Shown here piece by piece: positions 20,598 to 30,953 of a DNA stretch of 64,000 bases. The notes under the pieces were generated by a model. That model did no database searches, was not told the DNA's origin, and worked only from the letters and a program-made list of their open reading frames with translations. The translations under genes were made by a program, and so were the position numbers. Numbering within the stretch: the stretch's first letter is position 1; every line of letters starts with the position of its first letter. The stretch lies in assembly GCF_011745365.1 (NCBI RefSeq), contig NW_024468914.1:1324001-1388000 (forward strand), written 5' to 3'. The DNA comes from Cryphonectria parasitica EP155 (Eukaryota > Ascomycota > Sordariomycetes > Diaporthales > Cryphonectriaceae).

Positions 20598-20704
20598 GGT
20601 AGTCGTGCAGCAGGTGGGGTGTTGCCCCTGACACCCTCAGGGCCCTTTTAGCGGTGGTCCCTGGATGAAAGCAGACCCCTGCTAGGGGCAATGCACTGAC
20701 TACC
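20598..20704. mobile_element. Short inverted-repeat element, MITE-like
   Basis: The left end GGTAGTC-GTGCA (20598-20609) matches the right end TGCACTGACTACC (20692-20704) as an inverted repeat with one extra base. The inner arms TTGCCCCT (20622-20629) and AGGGGCAA (20684-20691) continue the pairing, offset by a 12-base insertion on the left. The whole is about 107 bp and has no coding capacity. I see no clear target-site duplication. It may be a MITE relic or a structured regulatory hairpin. Confidence 0.45.
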
Positions 20705-21336
20705 ATCATAGCAAGCGCGGTTTATGTAATCACAACGTCAAGCTGCATTGGTACAATATGCTAGCCGATGGTACTGTACTATAGTACTAGGGTGTGATTT
20801 AGTATGGTCGTAGGCATGTGCTGCGCCAATCCAACCACAGCACCTCCCCAGCTGCATCGATCTTGACTGGTCATGTCAACAGCATTGATTGGACGAAACA
20901 ACGCGAGGACTCGATGACCTCAATAACAGATACCATACAATACTACCCTCCACGTGCAGTAACACGTATATCGGACATCTTCTACAGATACACTATCGAG
21001 TACAGCGAGTTCTCATTCACCGACACCGTCGTCGCATCGCCCCTGAACAAGAAAGGAAGCTCTGGCTGGCAGAGGAGTGCAGAGGAAGAGAGAAGGCAGA
21101 GCTCACCCTTGACTTGAGGACACACGGTCTTGCCTGAAGTACGCCGTTTCTCAAGGTCTTGTGTCGTGCAGAGATCTCCCCACCCCCTCCTCGACGCGAA
21201 TGCGCAGCAGACGGAATTGAGCCCATCGCAAGGGTCCGCCCCAGACGAGACGGCGCCACGCGCGCAAGGGGGGGCGACGGGACACATGCACAAGGCCTGC
21301 TGCAGGAGGTAGACCACGGAAGGTGAATCACACAAA

Positions 21337-24300
21337 ATGGAGGACGACAGCGGCAGCAGTGATGTGGCTGCCATAGCTGCCTCGAGACCTCTCCCCCCTT
21401 CATCCTCGGGCACAACAGTAGCTAGTAGCACCTCAGGCGACGACCTCGACCACGAGCATGTTGGGCGCGAATTGTCGCGCCCATCGACTGCATACCGAGT
21501 ACCAGACGATGAATCCCCCAACGAGGAAGACTGGCCCGGATCTTCAGGAGAGGAGCACGACGACGATCTGGACGACATCCCCACGCCAACCCATGAGATA
21601 CGAACAGCGCCACAGACCGCATTCAGTGCAGATACTATTCCAGACTTGAGGCCGCCGGTGGTCTCACAACAGCAGTCGGCTCAAGAAAGAACAAGCGGTG
21701 ACCAACAGGCACTCTCGCCAGGAGAGCCCAGTTATGCCGAAGGGCACAGCGAACTGCCCGCAAGAGATCCCAACGACTCCTACACAGCACACATGGTTCG
21801 GAAGCGCCTCCAGGACATGGAATCAAGCTTCACCACCCCGCTCTCTCCGCTCCCTACCATCAACTCGCTCGGCTTCGACGACACCTTCGTTTTCGATTCT
21901 CCCTCTAAGCCTCCTAAGTCAGGCCCTCCTTCCTCGATCAAATCCACCGGCCCCACGTCCCACCCAGTCCAACATGACGAGCCATCCCTGCCTACGGTTG
22001 CCCCGCGGCGCGAAAACGTGAACAAGAGTCCTTTCATGAGAGGAGAAGAAGCATCTTTTGCTGGGCGGCAACAACAACAAGAAGACCAGTCACATGTGTC
22101 GAGCAACACCTCTGCGCTCGAAGGGTTTTCCTCCTCGCCAACTGGCGCTGCCACTGCACGCACCGTCTCAAGAGCCATGTCGAGACACAGCAACGCTAAG
22201 GACGAGGCTGGTCACGATGGCTCAGGGGATAGTGCAGCTGCGGATGATTACTTCTTGCAAGCTGGCACGGCATCCACAGCTTCAAAACACCCGTCATCAC
22301 AGAGGACCGCGGAGAGGAGCATACCCAAGATCAGCGTGGACGCTGGCAGTACGCCTGGCAACGCCCTCAAGGGCGGCCAGCGTCCCAAGTACCTGCGCAG
22401 TCGCATGTCGAGCCAGCGATCTTCCGACTCCGACTTCGCCGCTGGGGACACCGAAAGTGACGCTACCGTCGGCACAGCGGACCTTCGTGCAGATTACGCC
22501 CTACAGTCTGGTGGAGCCGTGCCGGCGATGAGCATGTCGCGGAATAGCAGCGTAAGCAATATGATCACACGCCAGATCAGCATGGGCAGCATGGTGTCGG
22601 ACTTTCGCGAGGACTCGACTGGGCGCATAGGCATGGAGCCGCTGGAGCCGCTGGAGCCGTTGACTGAGGACGAGGGCGTTCGTTTTGGAGACCAGCTGAA
22701 GACGCCCAGAGCTCCGAAACAGGCTCTGACCGAACCGACCGACACAGTGATCGCGAGACACGTTAGGAACGTCCAGGTGCCTGAGTCGCTGGCCAGGGAG
22801 TACAGGACAAAGAGTGGCCTTGTGACGCCCAGGCGGAAGATGTCAGAGGTGAACCTCAGTGCCAGCGCCAGCACCACTCGCACCGGCCGAAACCTCACAC
22901 TTAAGGAACAAAGCAGCACAATAGAACGGCTCTCCAAGGAGAACTTTGACCTGAAGCTAAAGGTCATGTTCTTGAGCGATCGCCTTGACAAGCTCTCCGA
23001 AGAAGGTATTAAGGAAATGATCTCGGAGAATGTGGAGCTCAAGACAAGCCTAGCGGTCCTGCAGCGCGACAACAAAGTCCTGCGCCGCCGCGTGAAGGAG
23101 CTGGAGAGAAAGCTCAAGGACGAGGACGAACGACCCGGTACAGCTAAAAGCGGGGCGTCCTCGGCTGGTCAGACGGCAGAAGACTACGAGCAGAATGCTG
23201 CAAATGAGGAGGAGCTTCTCTATCTACGTGAGCGGGTCGACGAGTACGTCTCCGAGATTGAGCGTTTGAGGCAAGAAAGCCTGAACAAGGAGGCAGAAAA
23301 GAGGCGCATGGCAGAGGTTGTCAAGAATCTTCAGGCCGTCAATGCGGGCCGCATAGGAGACTCGCTTGGTCAAGACGACGAGACAGAGGTGTGGAGGGAG
23401 CTGTACTCCCAGGAGTCTGGGCGCCGAGAGCAGGCAGAAGAGGACAACCAGAGGATGGGCGACGAGAACAAGAGACTGCGCGACGAGGTCTTTCGCCTGA
23501 AGCAAGAGCTCACGAATGGTACGATGAGCTCGACCGGTAACTCGGCCGGCACTGGTCTACAGCATACTACCAACATCTACAACATCACAAGGAAGCCTAG
23601 GCCTGAATCGCCGTCGAGGTCAAGATCGAGGATGTCAGAGTCAGAGGTGACAGGCACTATGAGTGTCAGCGTCACTCTGGTGGAAGAGCTGCGCCGCGAA
23701 AGCGAGCAGCTCAGGCATGAAAACGCGGAGCTGAGGCGCGAAGTCGGTGCACAGACGTCCATGCTGACCTCGAGAAACCGAGAGAAGGAAAGGTTATACC
23801 AAGAAATTGAGGACCTGAAGATGGCACAGCGCCGCAGTGGTACGGCAAGCTCGACTCTTGACAGCATTCTGGATCGTTCCGCCTCTCGTTCTGGCGTGCA
23901 TGACCGGCCGCCATCTCGAGGGAGCCAGGCTACCCGCACAGCGACTCTCGACGAGGATCCCGAACGGGAGGAGCTCGAGAACAAGCTGGCCGAGCTTCGC
24001 GACAAGCTCAGTGCGGTCAAGATGCAGAACCAGGACCTGCAACAGGAGCTCAACGCCTACGTCGAGGAATACGAGGCCGAGCTGGAAGCCAGGAAAGAAG
24101 TGGAGACGGCCGCCCTGCAGCTGCAAGAAGACCTCGAAGCCACCCAGAATGACCTTATGGCTTTGCAGCAAGAGCGGGATGAGCTGCTTCAGGAGAACTC
24201 CGGCATGGACCAAGAATTCAACAATCTGCGGACGGAGGCGCAGGACGAGATTGACCACCTCGAAGCAGAGGCTGAACAGCGAGACGCGGAGATCGCTCGG

Positions 24301-26286
24301 CTCAATCAGGAGCTTGTCGAGCGCAGCGAGAATCAAGAAGCCCTGCAGGAAGAGATGCGCCGGCTGAGTGACGACATGATCCGGTTCGAGGACACCCAAG
24401 AGGCCCAGCTCAGGCGGATCAAACAGCTCGAGGAAGAGCTAACGCAGAGCAATACCGAGCTCGAGGACCTGGAGGAGAAGCTCATGGCGGCCAACGACAA
24501 AGTATCCCGTCTCAGTGTGCAGCAAGAATCCAACCAGGGTGAGATCGCCTTCTTGCGCGAGGAGCAGGAAGGCGACAAACTCAAGATCGGCGACCTTGTC
24601 GGCCAGGTGGCACAACTCGAGGTTGTCCTCCGAGAGGAGAAGGACAAAACCAAGGAGCTGGAGGCACAGATGCAGAATGAGAGACAGCAACACGAGATTG
24701 TCACCAACCAGGAGAAGGAGGAGGTCCAGCAGGTGGTCAACCAGCTCAACAGAGAGCTGACGGTGGCCAAGGACGAGTCCAGGAAGCTGCGCAAGAGCCT
24801 CTCTAAGCAGGAGATCGAGGCAGCTGAGTGGAAGGAGCGGCTGCAAGAGCTGGAGAACAACCTCAGAGAGGCGCTTGGAGATCTCAACGGCACCAAGTCC
24901 ACTTTCCTTCGTGACATCTCCAAGCTTCAGCATGACCTTGAGAGGACGTGCCGCGAGCTCGACACCACCCGGACGGCTCTCAACGACAAGGAGCGCCTGC
25001 TGAAACACCGGGACGAGCTCCTCGAGACCTCCGCTCTGGAGGCCCGTCGGCTGGCTGAGATGTTCGACAAGGAGAAGCAGCTTCATCGTACCACGAAGCA
25101 TGAGCTCGATACATACCAGAAGACGCAGCTTCACATCCACGGCAACATGTCCACTGCTGAGCTGCGCATCAAGGAGCTAGAATCGTCCAAGAGCAGAGAC
25201 AAGCAACGGCTTGCCAAGCTGGAGTCGACGCTCAAGGAGCAACTGAACGAGCGAAACAGCCTCCTCCTGGTGCTATGGACAAGGCTGTCGACCCTCTGTG
25301 GTACCGACTGGGCGCACGACAACAGCCTCATCAGTGGGCGCGCACTGCCCTCACTAGAGGCTGTGGCCACCATGCTGCCCGGCTTCAGCAAGAATCTGCT
25401 GGCTGCTGTGAGGACCATCGAGTCCATCATGGGCAAGTTCCAAGACCGCGCAAGGAGCATCGAGCGCGAATTGTGGAAGGAGTATCAACACCTGGAGGAG
25501 ACCCTTGATAAACGCATGAAGAAGCTTGATAAGCTCGAGTCGATTGTGCGGAACGGTATTGCCACGGGCTCGATAGGGGGCGGTGGCGTGGCGGCGCAGG
25601 CTCTTGTTGACAACCTGCGCCAGCGGATAGTGAAGCTTGAAGATGTGAACAGACAGCTGCAGGTGGACAATGCAACCCTGCGAACTGCGAACGAGGTGCG
25701 CGCGCGTGCAGCACAGGAGGCAAGTCTGGAGCCCCGTGGTGATAGGAACTTTGATGGTGGCAGCCCCAGCCCAGCCATCCCAACCGGACCGCGCGATCGG
25801 CCTTCTGGATCTTCGGAACGGTCGCGCTCCAGCCGCCAGACCAGTCGGACGTACGGGCCGGCTATGACGGCGTCGTCTTCTTCCTCGGTCCGCCGCGATG
25901 CCAGTCGACCCTCAACCATCTCGCGCGCACACACAGAGAACGAAGCCGTCACGCTGTCGAATTCAAAAGACTACGCACGTGACTACGACCCGGGTCCAGC
26001 ATCCGCAGGCGCAGTGCCGCTGCTGTCCCCAGGAGCGCCATCCGACGCAGACATCAAGTGGATGCACCGGCTGAAAGACCTCGAGGGCAAACTTAAGGCG
26101 GAGCGCGAGGGTCGGATGCTGGACCGGACAGAAGCAAGTCGGCGACTGTTAGATCTAGAGGAAATCGCGCGGGAGGCGCAGATGAGAGAGGCGAAGCGCG
26201 AGAAGCACCGCAAGCTGCAGGCGGCGCTGTCGCTAGGCAAAAAGAGCCCCGCAGCCTCACGGTCGGCCTCGGCGGCTGGCGACTGA
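21337..26286 (+). CDS. apsB: ApsB/Mto1-like microtubule-organising-centre protein
   Basis: This is a single exon encoding 1649 residues. The first 500 or so residues are Ser/Thr/Pro-rich and disordered. A CM1 (Centrosomin N-terminal, Cnn_1N) motif lies at about residues 520-590: ENFDLKLKVMFLSDRL, then EMISENVELK. It is the element that recruits the gamma-tubulin complex in this family. Long coiled coil follows from about 530 to 1300, with a break rich in Ser near 740-770. A conserved block at about 1298-1408 (LLLVLWTRLSTLCG ... LESIVRNGI) matches the Mto2-binding-type region. The C-terminal tail is Ser/Arg-rich with a final helix. Family knowledge: ApsB/Mto1 acts at septal and spindle-pole MTOCs and affects nuclear positioning. 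The start ATG has a good context (CAAAATGG). Confidence 0.92.
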   Translation: MEDDSGSSDVAAIAASRPLPPSSSGTTVASSTSGDDLDHEHVGRELSRPSTAYRVPDDESPNEEDWPGSSGEEHDDDLDDIPTPTHEIRTAPQTAFSADTIPDLRPPVVSQQQSAQERTSGDQQALSPGEPSYAEGHSELPARDPNDSYTAHMVRKRLQDMESSFTTPLSPLPTINSLGFDDTFVFDSPSKPPKSGPPSSIKSTGPTSHPVQHDEPSLPTVAPRRENVNKSPFMRGEEASFAGRQQQQEDQSHVSSNTSALEGFSSSPTGAATARTVSRAMSRHSNAKDEAGHDGSGDSAAADDYFLQAGTASTASKHPSSQRTAERSIPKISVDAGSTPGNALKGGQRPKYLRSRMSSQRSSDSDFAAGDTESDATVGTADLRADYALQSGGAVPAMSMSRNSSVSNMITRQISMGSMVSDFREDSTGRIGMEPLEPLEPLTEDEGVRFGDQLKTPRAPKQALTEPTDTVIARHVRNVQVPESLAREYRTKSGLVTPRRKMSEVNLSASASTTRTGRNLTLKEQSSTIERLSKENFDLKLKVMFLSDRLDKLSEEGIKEMISENVELKTSLAVLQRDNKVLRRRVKELERKLKDEDERPGTAKSGASSAGQTAEDYEQNAANEEELLYLRERVDEYVSEIERLRQESLNKEAEKRRMAEVVKNLQAVNAGRIGDSLGQDDETEVWRELYSQESGRREQAEEDNQRMGDENKRLRDEVFRLKQELTNGTMSSTGNSAGTGLQHTTNIYNITRKPRPESPSRSRSRMSESEVTGTMSVSVTLVEELRRESEQLRHENAELRREVGAQTSMLTSRNREKERLYQEIEDLKMAQRRSGTASSTLDSILDRSASRSGVHDRPPSRGSQATRTATLDEDPEREELENKLAELRDKLSAVKMQNQDLQQELNAYVEEYEAELEARKEVETAALQLQEDLEATQNDLMALQQERDELLQENSGMDQEFNNLRTEAQDEIDHLEAEAEQRDAEIARLNQELVERSENQEALQEEMRRLSDDMIRFEDTQEAQLRRIKQLEEELTQSNTELEDLEEKLMAANDKVSRLSVQQESNQGEIAFLREEQEGDKLKIGDLVGQVAQLEVVLREEKDKTKELEAQMQNERQQHEIVTNQEKEEVQQVVNQLNRELTVAKDESRKLRKSLSKQEIEAAEWKERLQELENNLREALGDLNGTKSTFLRDISKLQHDLERTCRELDTTRTALNDKERLLKHRDELLETSALEARRLAEMFDKEKQLHRTTKHELDTYQKTQLHIHGNMSTAELRIKELESSKSRDKQRLAKLESTLKEQLNERNSLLLVLWTRLSTLCGTDWAHDNSLISGRALPSLEAVATMLPGFSKNLLAAVRTIESIMGKFQDRARSIERELWKEYQHLEETLDKRMKKLDKLESIVRNGIATGSIGGGGVAAQALVDNLRQRIVKLEDVNRQLQVDNATLRTANEVRARAAQEASLEPRGDRNFDGGSPSPAIPTGPRDRPSGSSERSRSSRQTSRTYGPAMTASSSSSVRRDASRPSTISRAHTENEAVTLSNSKDYARDYDPGPASAGAVPLLSPGAPSDADIKWMHRLKDLEGKLKAEREGRMLDRTEASRRLLDLEEIAREAQMREAKREKHRKLQAALSLGKKSPAASRSASAAGD

Positions 26287-26958
26287 AGAGGTTCGTCGCC
26301 TGCGATGGAGCCTGTCGGAGAATCTGTGCTTGGGGACAGGATAAGACTGGTGTCCTCTCTAGCGAAGCCAGCAGCATCGTGGGGGAGAAGATTGGTTTCA
26401 TTTGTTTCTGATCATGGGCGAAAGCCTCGGCGTTTTGTGGGTGGTCGGCGAAGGAGGGTGGAGAGTGCTACTGTATGATACCTTTCGTGATTTGGTCTGT
26501 GGGTTTCTTCTTCTTCTTTTCTTGTTTAATGCACACAGTCACTCAGACGGCTTGATTTGCTTTACTCCTGAAGGCGATCCTGTTGACGCAATCTGCAGTG
26601 TATTGGTATTGGATAACGAGGACGACAGGGTGTTCGTTTACACCTCACAGTTTGCCAGGGGGGGAAACAAAAGCAAAGCACTGGGCCAAAGAACATCATA
26701 TCATACGAATTAAGATTATTCGTCTTCTTTTCCCTTCCTTTTATCTGACAAGACTGCTGGTCACGAAATCAAGAACAGAGGGCAGACCGAGTCCTCCCGC
26801 AAAGCAGTGCAAAACATGCGAAATTAAGTACTATTAAACGCTGCCATGTTACCCAACAGGTGCCACTGCAACAGCCACAGCACAGGCCTCCTCCTACCAC
26901 CACCGCTCAAAAGAGACCCAACTCTTTTACATTTCTTTACAGGTCCATCTCGTGTCTC
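26287..26958. other. Convergent intergenic region
   Basis: This 672 bp region lies between convergent stop codons. It is T-rich around 26500-26540 and 26720-26750. Nothing coding is recognised. Confidence 0.6.
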
Positions 26959-27985
26959 TTACGCCTTCCTGACGCTGCGAGGGAAAGGGTGGGCGTGGCC
27001 GTTGTCCGAGTGTCTCTTTCTGGCGGGCTTGCTCTTGGGGCAGCCGGAAGAAGATCCCTTGGAGCCGCCGACAGCCTTCGCACCGGTCAGATCCTTGCCC
27101 TTGCCGGAGCTGGCGGCCTCAGCATGCGTGCTGGTCTCGGTCGCGGCGGCAGCAACGTTGGGCACCGTCTTGGTGGTCCAGTGGTAGCCCTCGCCCTTGC
27201 CATTTCCACCCTGGGCGCCGGGAGCGGTGGGGACGTGGGTCGCTACACCACGGTCTGCGTGGGGGACGCTGGTCAGCGTGACTGGGTGGCCGTAGTCGCC
27301 CTTCCAACCGATGGTCGAGGGGCAGGTGCCGGAGAAACCGGCAGCCGTGGTGGTGGTGGTGACAGAAGCAGAAGAGGCATAGTTCAGGGCAGCAGCACCA
27401 CCGGTAGCGGTGGCGGAAGATGATGAAGAGGAAGAGTTGCCACGCACCGTGACGGTCACCGTCGCGGTGGGAGCGGCCGCGCAGACGGACGACGTGGTCA
27501 CCGGGTCGACGCAGCTGGCGCCGCCGATGGAGAACTTGGGGGTCTGAGCGTAGATCACGTAGACGTTGGTGCCGTTGATGGCGTTGCTAAATTTTGATTT
27601 TATCAATGCATGTTCGATCTTGAAGCTTCTTGTTTTTTTTTTTTTTCTTCTTTCTTTTTTCCTTTCCTTTTTCCCCCTTTGGTTGGTTTGGAACTTACAA
27701 CTGGTACCCATACGCGGAGTCAACATCGCAGGGAATGCGGACAGAGGCCTCGCCGGCGCTGGTGTCAACATCGAGGTCGAGCTCCTGGTAGTAGGGAGGC
27801 CAGTTGACAAAGTTGACCAGGTAGACGCTCAGGGTGGTCGGGTCGGTGTCGACGGTGGACCACTCCAGGTCGTAGGTCGAGCCCTTGGTCAGGGTCGCGT
27901 TCTCGGCCGGGTTGAGGAACTGGACGGCGGAGGCCAGCTGGGCGGCGCCGCTGAGGGCGAGGAGGGCGAGAGATGAGGTACGCAT
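26959..27985 (-). CDS. Kre9/Knh1-type Ser/Thr-rich secreted protein
   Basis: I model two exons, 27985-27699 and 27586-26959, giving 304 residues. The intron is 112 nt (GTAAGT...TTTAG), and splicing restores a Phe codon in YGYQF|NAING. Residues 1-20 are a clear signal peptide with an Ala-x-Ala cleavage site. The next 90 or so residues (VQFLNPAENATL to NGTNVYVIY) match the Kre9/Knh1 N-terminal domain (PF10342), associated with cell-wall beta-1,6-glucan and with GPI proteins. A Ser/Thr/Ala-rich region follows. The C terminus is Lys/His/Arg-rich and has no hydrophobic tail, so no GPI anchor is predicted, unlike many relatives. I infer a secreted or wall-associated location. Confidence 0.88.
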
Positions 27986-30173
27986 GATGATTAATTTTTT
28001 TTTTTTAAAAAAAAAAAAAGAAAACGAGTGAGCGTCGTAAGAAAAAGATAGGGAGAGGACGAATGAGTGGAAGTGCTGTGGAACAACACACACGGAACGA
28101 GCGTGAGGGATTACTTGGTCTCTTGAACCTGAACCTGGCTGTCGAAGGGAAAAAAGAGAGCGAGCGAGAGAAGCAAAAACAAAGGGAAGACGAGGTGAGA
28201 TGGTAATATTATAAGAAGGAGGGCGGGTTCATCGTGTTCCTCCTCCTCTTTGGGACCCGTCCCCCCCCCCTCCCCCCCGGTCCAGAGCCAAGCCCTGCAC
28301 ATGTGTAATGGACCCATTTTAATATTTGACAATGTTAATCTCCCCTAGCATCCCTCGTCGAGGTTGCATCGCGACCTCTTTTCATAGCAGTCTTCTCCTT
28401 ATCAACGACCCACCCATAGGCACCAGCGTTAATACTATTTCGGAGAATATTAAGCTTCCTTATGTGACATTCAGATCCTGTCCTTTTGGGGTCATCCACT
28501 AAGATCATCTTCTACCAAATTGCAGCAAGTCATGAGAGACACAACCGCAGCTAAAGATTCCCCCCCTTTTGCCGCTGCCGGTTCAAGCAAGAAAGATGAA
28601 AAGGAGTGAATAAGAGAAAAGATGTCTGCAACCTCGGATAACCAAAAGCCTCACAATGAGCATTGGCCTGATGGTAATTTCATTACTTAGTTCCGCCCCA
28701 TCTCAGCCGCAGGGCGTGTTCTTCGCCCGCTAGTCTTGCGATGGCGCATCCCCCACGTTTCCTTTCCAGGGCACCGCTTACACCAAACAGGCTTGGTGTG
28801 CCCTGTAAGACTCGTTCACGACAGCGTCAAATCTGGGTACGCGCCCCGGATCTGGCCAAGTCCATCCGAGACCCCTCGAGTCGCTCCCCTTTTTTTCCTC
28901 TTTCCTCCGCCGAGATACGGAACCATTGGAAGCTCACGGTTAAGCCAAAGGGACCCATCGTGTGGCGTGATGTTGTGATGGTGAAATTTGAATGGTTGCT
29001 TTACTGGCCAAATTGACAAGTGTCGTGAGAGCGCGGGTGGGATTGGCTTATGCTGCACTTCTCCTTGCATCTTACATCCCCACACATTCTAGACAGGCAC
29101 AGAGAAAAGGGGAGGAAAAGACTGATAGAACAATTGGGTGCGTGGTCATTGCTTTCGACCTATTTTTACATATAATTGACGGGATACAAGTCCCATTTTG
29201 TGTTCCTAGTAGGAAAAAAAGGAAAGAAGAAAAGAGAAAAGGGAGGTATTGGGAGAAAGAAAAAGAAGGGGAAAAAAGACTACCATTGGAAAGCCACCTT
29301 CACGGAGGGACCTTAATCCAGCTTAGCCATGGAGTCTAAAGTTCTTAGCCAAAGCGCCCACCATCCCGTGCGGGAGAAAAAAAAACGAGCAAACAAAAAT
29401 AAAAAAAATCAGCGCAATAAACAGAGGTGCAGTACGCAATCCCAAAATGATCATATTGTAATGGTAAAAGACTCATTTGACTCTGATATGGGTTAGGTTA
29501 TCGCCAACTCGAAGAATGTCTGGAGAGGTGTATGTCTGGATTTGTGGGGCGGCAGAAGTGATCTCCATGATCCTGGGAGCAATCTTGGTAACATAATTTA
29601 TACTATGTAGTATATGAATACAAGGGACAGTGGTCCTACACAATCAGGATGTGTTACTCGTGCTAGAGCTGGTGTCAAAATGGTGTGCATACTTGCCTCG
29701 GTAAGGCTGAAGGGCTCGTACTGGTGTAGGGTGTGTAATGCGGCGCACCATGCACACAAGACCAAAAGGAGAGCAGCCGGCAGCACTGGGGGGCGGTCGA
29801 AAAGGAGGTGGTCTAGACCGCTCAGGAATGCCCAAGCACCAAAGCAAAGAGGGAAAGATAGGAAGACATGACCATGTAAGAGCGGTCGGAGGTAGCCGGA
29901 GGGCATTCAGGTTGGTATTGGATCCTCCTCAACATCAACACTTTCTCGTTTCTTATATGGCTGATTTCGGACGAAGCTTGTAGCATGGTTCAATACGAAG
30001 CACTCTCGATAACGACCTGCTAGTCTCTAGAACAATGTCTACAATATTGCGAGACAAAGTTCCGACTTTCTCACCATACTGTAGCAGAAAAGATCAAAGA
30101 CAATAGACAGAAACATCTGCTTGCCCAATAAACACACGCTATCAACCCAAAAGCCTGCACCTCCACCCCAACA
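27986..30173. other. Intergenic region, 2.2 kb
   Basis: No gene is recognised here. The stretch next to the Kre9-like start has T and A runs (27994-28018) typical of a promoter. A C-run pair lies at 28261-28278, and purine-rich tracts run at 29210-29280 and 29370-29410. Short frames in 28.7-29.9 kb lack protein character. Confidence 0.5.
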
Positions 30174-30953
30174 TCACAGCGCATCATTCTCCCACTCATC
30201 AAAGACGATACACACCGCGGCAATAGCGGCGTAGTCGACTCCCGGCGCAACTGTGACGCTGTACGTATTCTGATCAAACAAAAAGGTGCTCAGACTCTTG
30301 AAGGCGGACTTGCGGTGCACGACAGCACACACCTCACCGCTGCCCTCGCGCTTGATCTCGGCCACCGAGTCGCGCCAGTTCCCTTCCATCACAAGAACCT
30401 GCTCTGCACCGCCCGGCTGCGTGAATGTTATGGTGAACTTGCTCCCGAAGCCGACTGTCTCCGTTGTCAGCATTTGTTTGTTTGTAGGGCAATCATCGTC
30501 AGGCATACCTTTCAAGTTCTTCTTGATCTCGCAGAACTTCTCGCCGTTCACGTCGATGAGCTTCATGTACTCGTGGACAAGATGGAGGTGTTCCTTCTTG
30601 AGGTCGAATAGATGGTTGCCCGTCATGTCAAAGAAAGCCCTCTTGCTCGTGAGTAAACTGGCTGTTGAATGTCAGACTGACTTCGAGGGACATGGATGCA
30701 AGCTAAGTTTCCACTGAAGGCGATACTCCGGGAAAATGGTAACCACTTGTCCTATCGCATGTGGGTGTCACTACTTACGGTCGACTTTCAAGACGGGATA
30801 GGGATCTCGTCCATTCCGTGGATCGACCTTGATGTCGAAAGCATCACCGGTGAGTGATAACACTTTCTCCTTGAGAATGATCGTCGTCTCTTGTTGAGCG
30901 TTGACAAAATCCAAGCGCCCTACAGGCGGGTTCACAGGGTGAAGAGCGGACAT
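30174..30953 (-). CDS. LURP-one-related (LOR/tubby-like) protein
   Basis: I model two exons, 30953-30779 and 30661-30174, giving 220 residues. The intron is 117 nt, with donor GTAAGT, acceptor CAACAG and a TCTGACA branch site. The sequence follows the LOR pattern: strands ETTIILKEKVLSLTGDAFDIKV, shown here only in part as TTIILKEKVLS, then RAFFDMTGNHLFDL, an LHLVHEYMKL helix, and the basic-rich WRDSVAEIKREGSGEVCAVV block. The C-terminal hydrophobic helix YAAIAAVCIVFDEWEND is the family ending. The fold is tubby-like, and the molecular function of fungal members is not established. The length is normal for the family. Confidence 0.88.

Larger units (their letters stand above)
19404..21336. other. 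Divergent intergenic region, palindrome-rich
   Basis: This 1.93 kb region between divergent genes has no recognised coding sequence. It contains a 107-bp inverted-repeat element (20598-20704), perfect palindromes at 20557-20570, 20572-20583 and 20776-20787, and an AT-rich stretch at 19650-20000. The part from 21100 onward is probably the 5' UTR of the ApsB-like gene. Confidence 0.55.

Noticed and set aside
24439..25140. A 233-codon Leu-rich frame on the minus strand
   Set aside because: It is the antisense of the coiled-coil part of the ApsB-like gene, where Glu/Gln/Lys codons read as Leu/Phe/Val.
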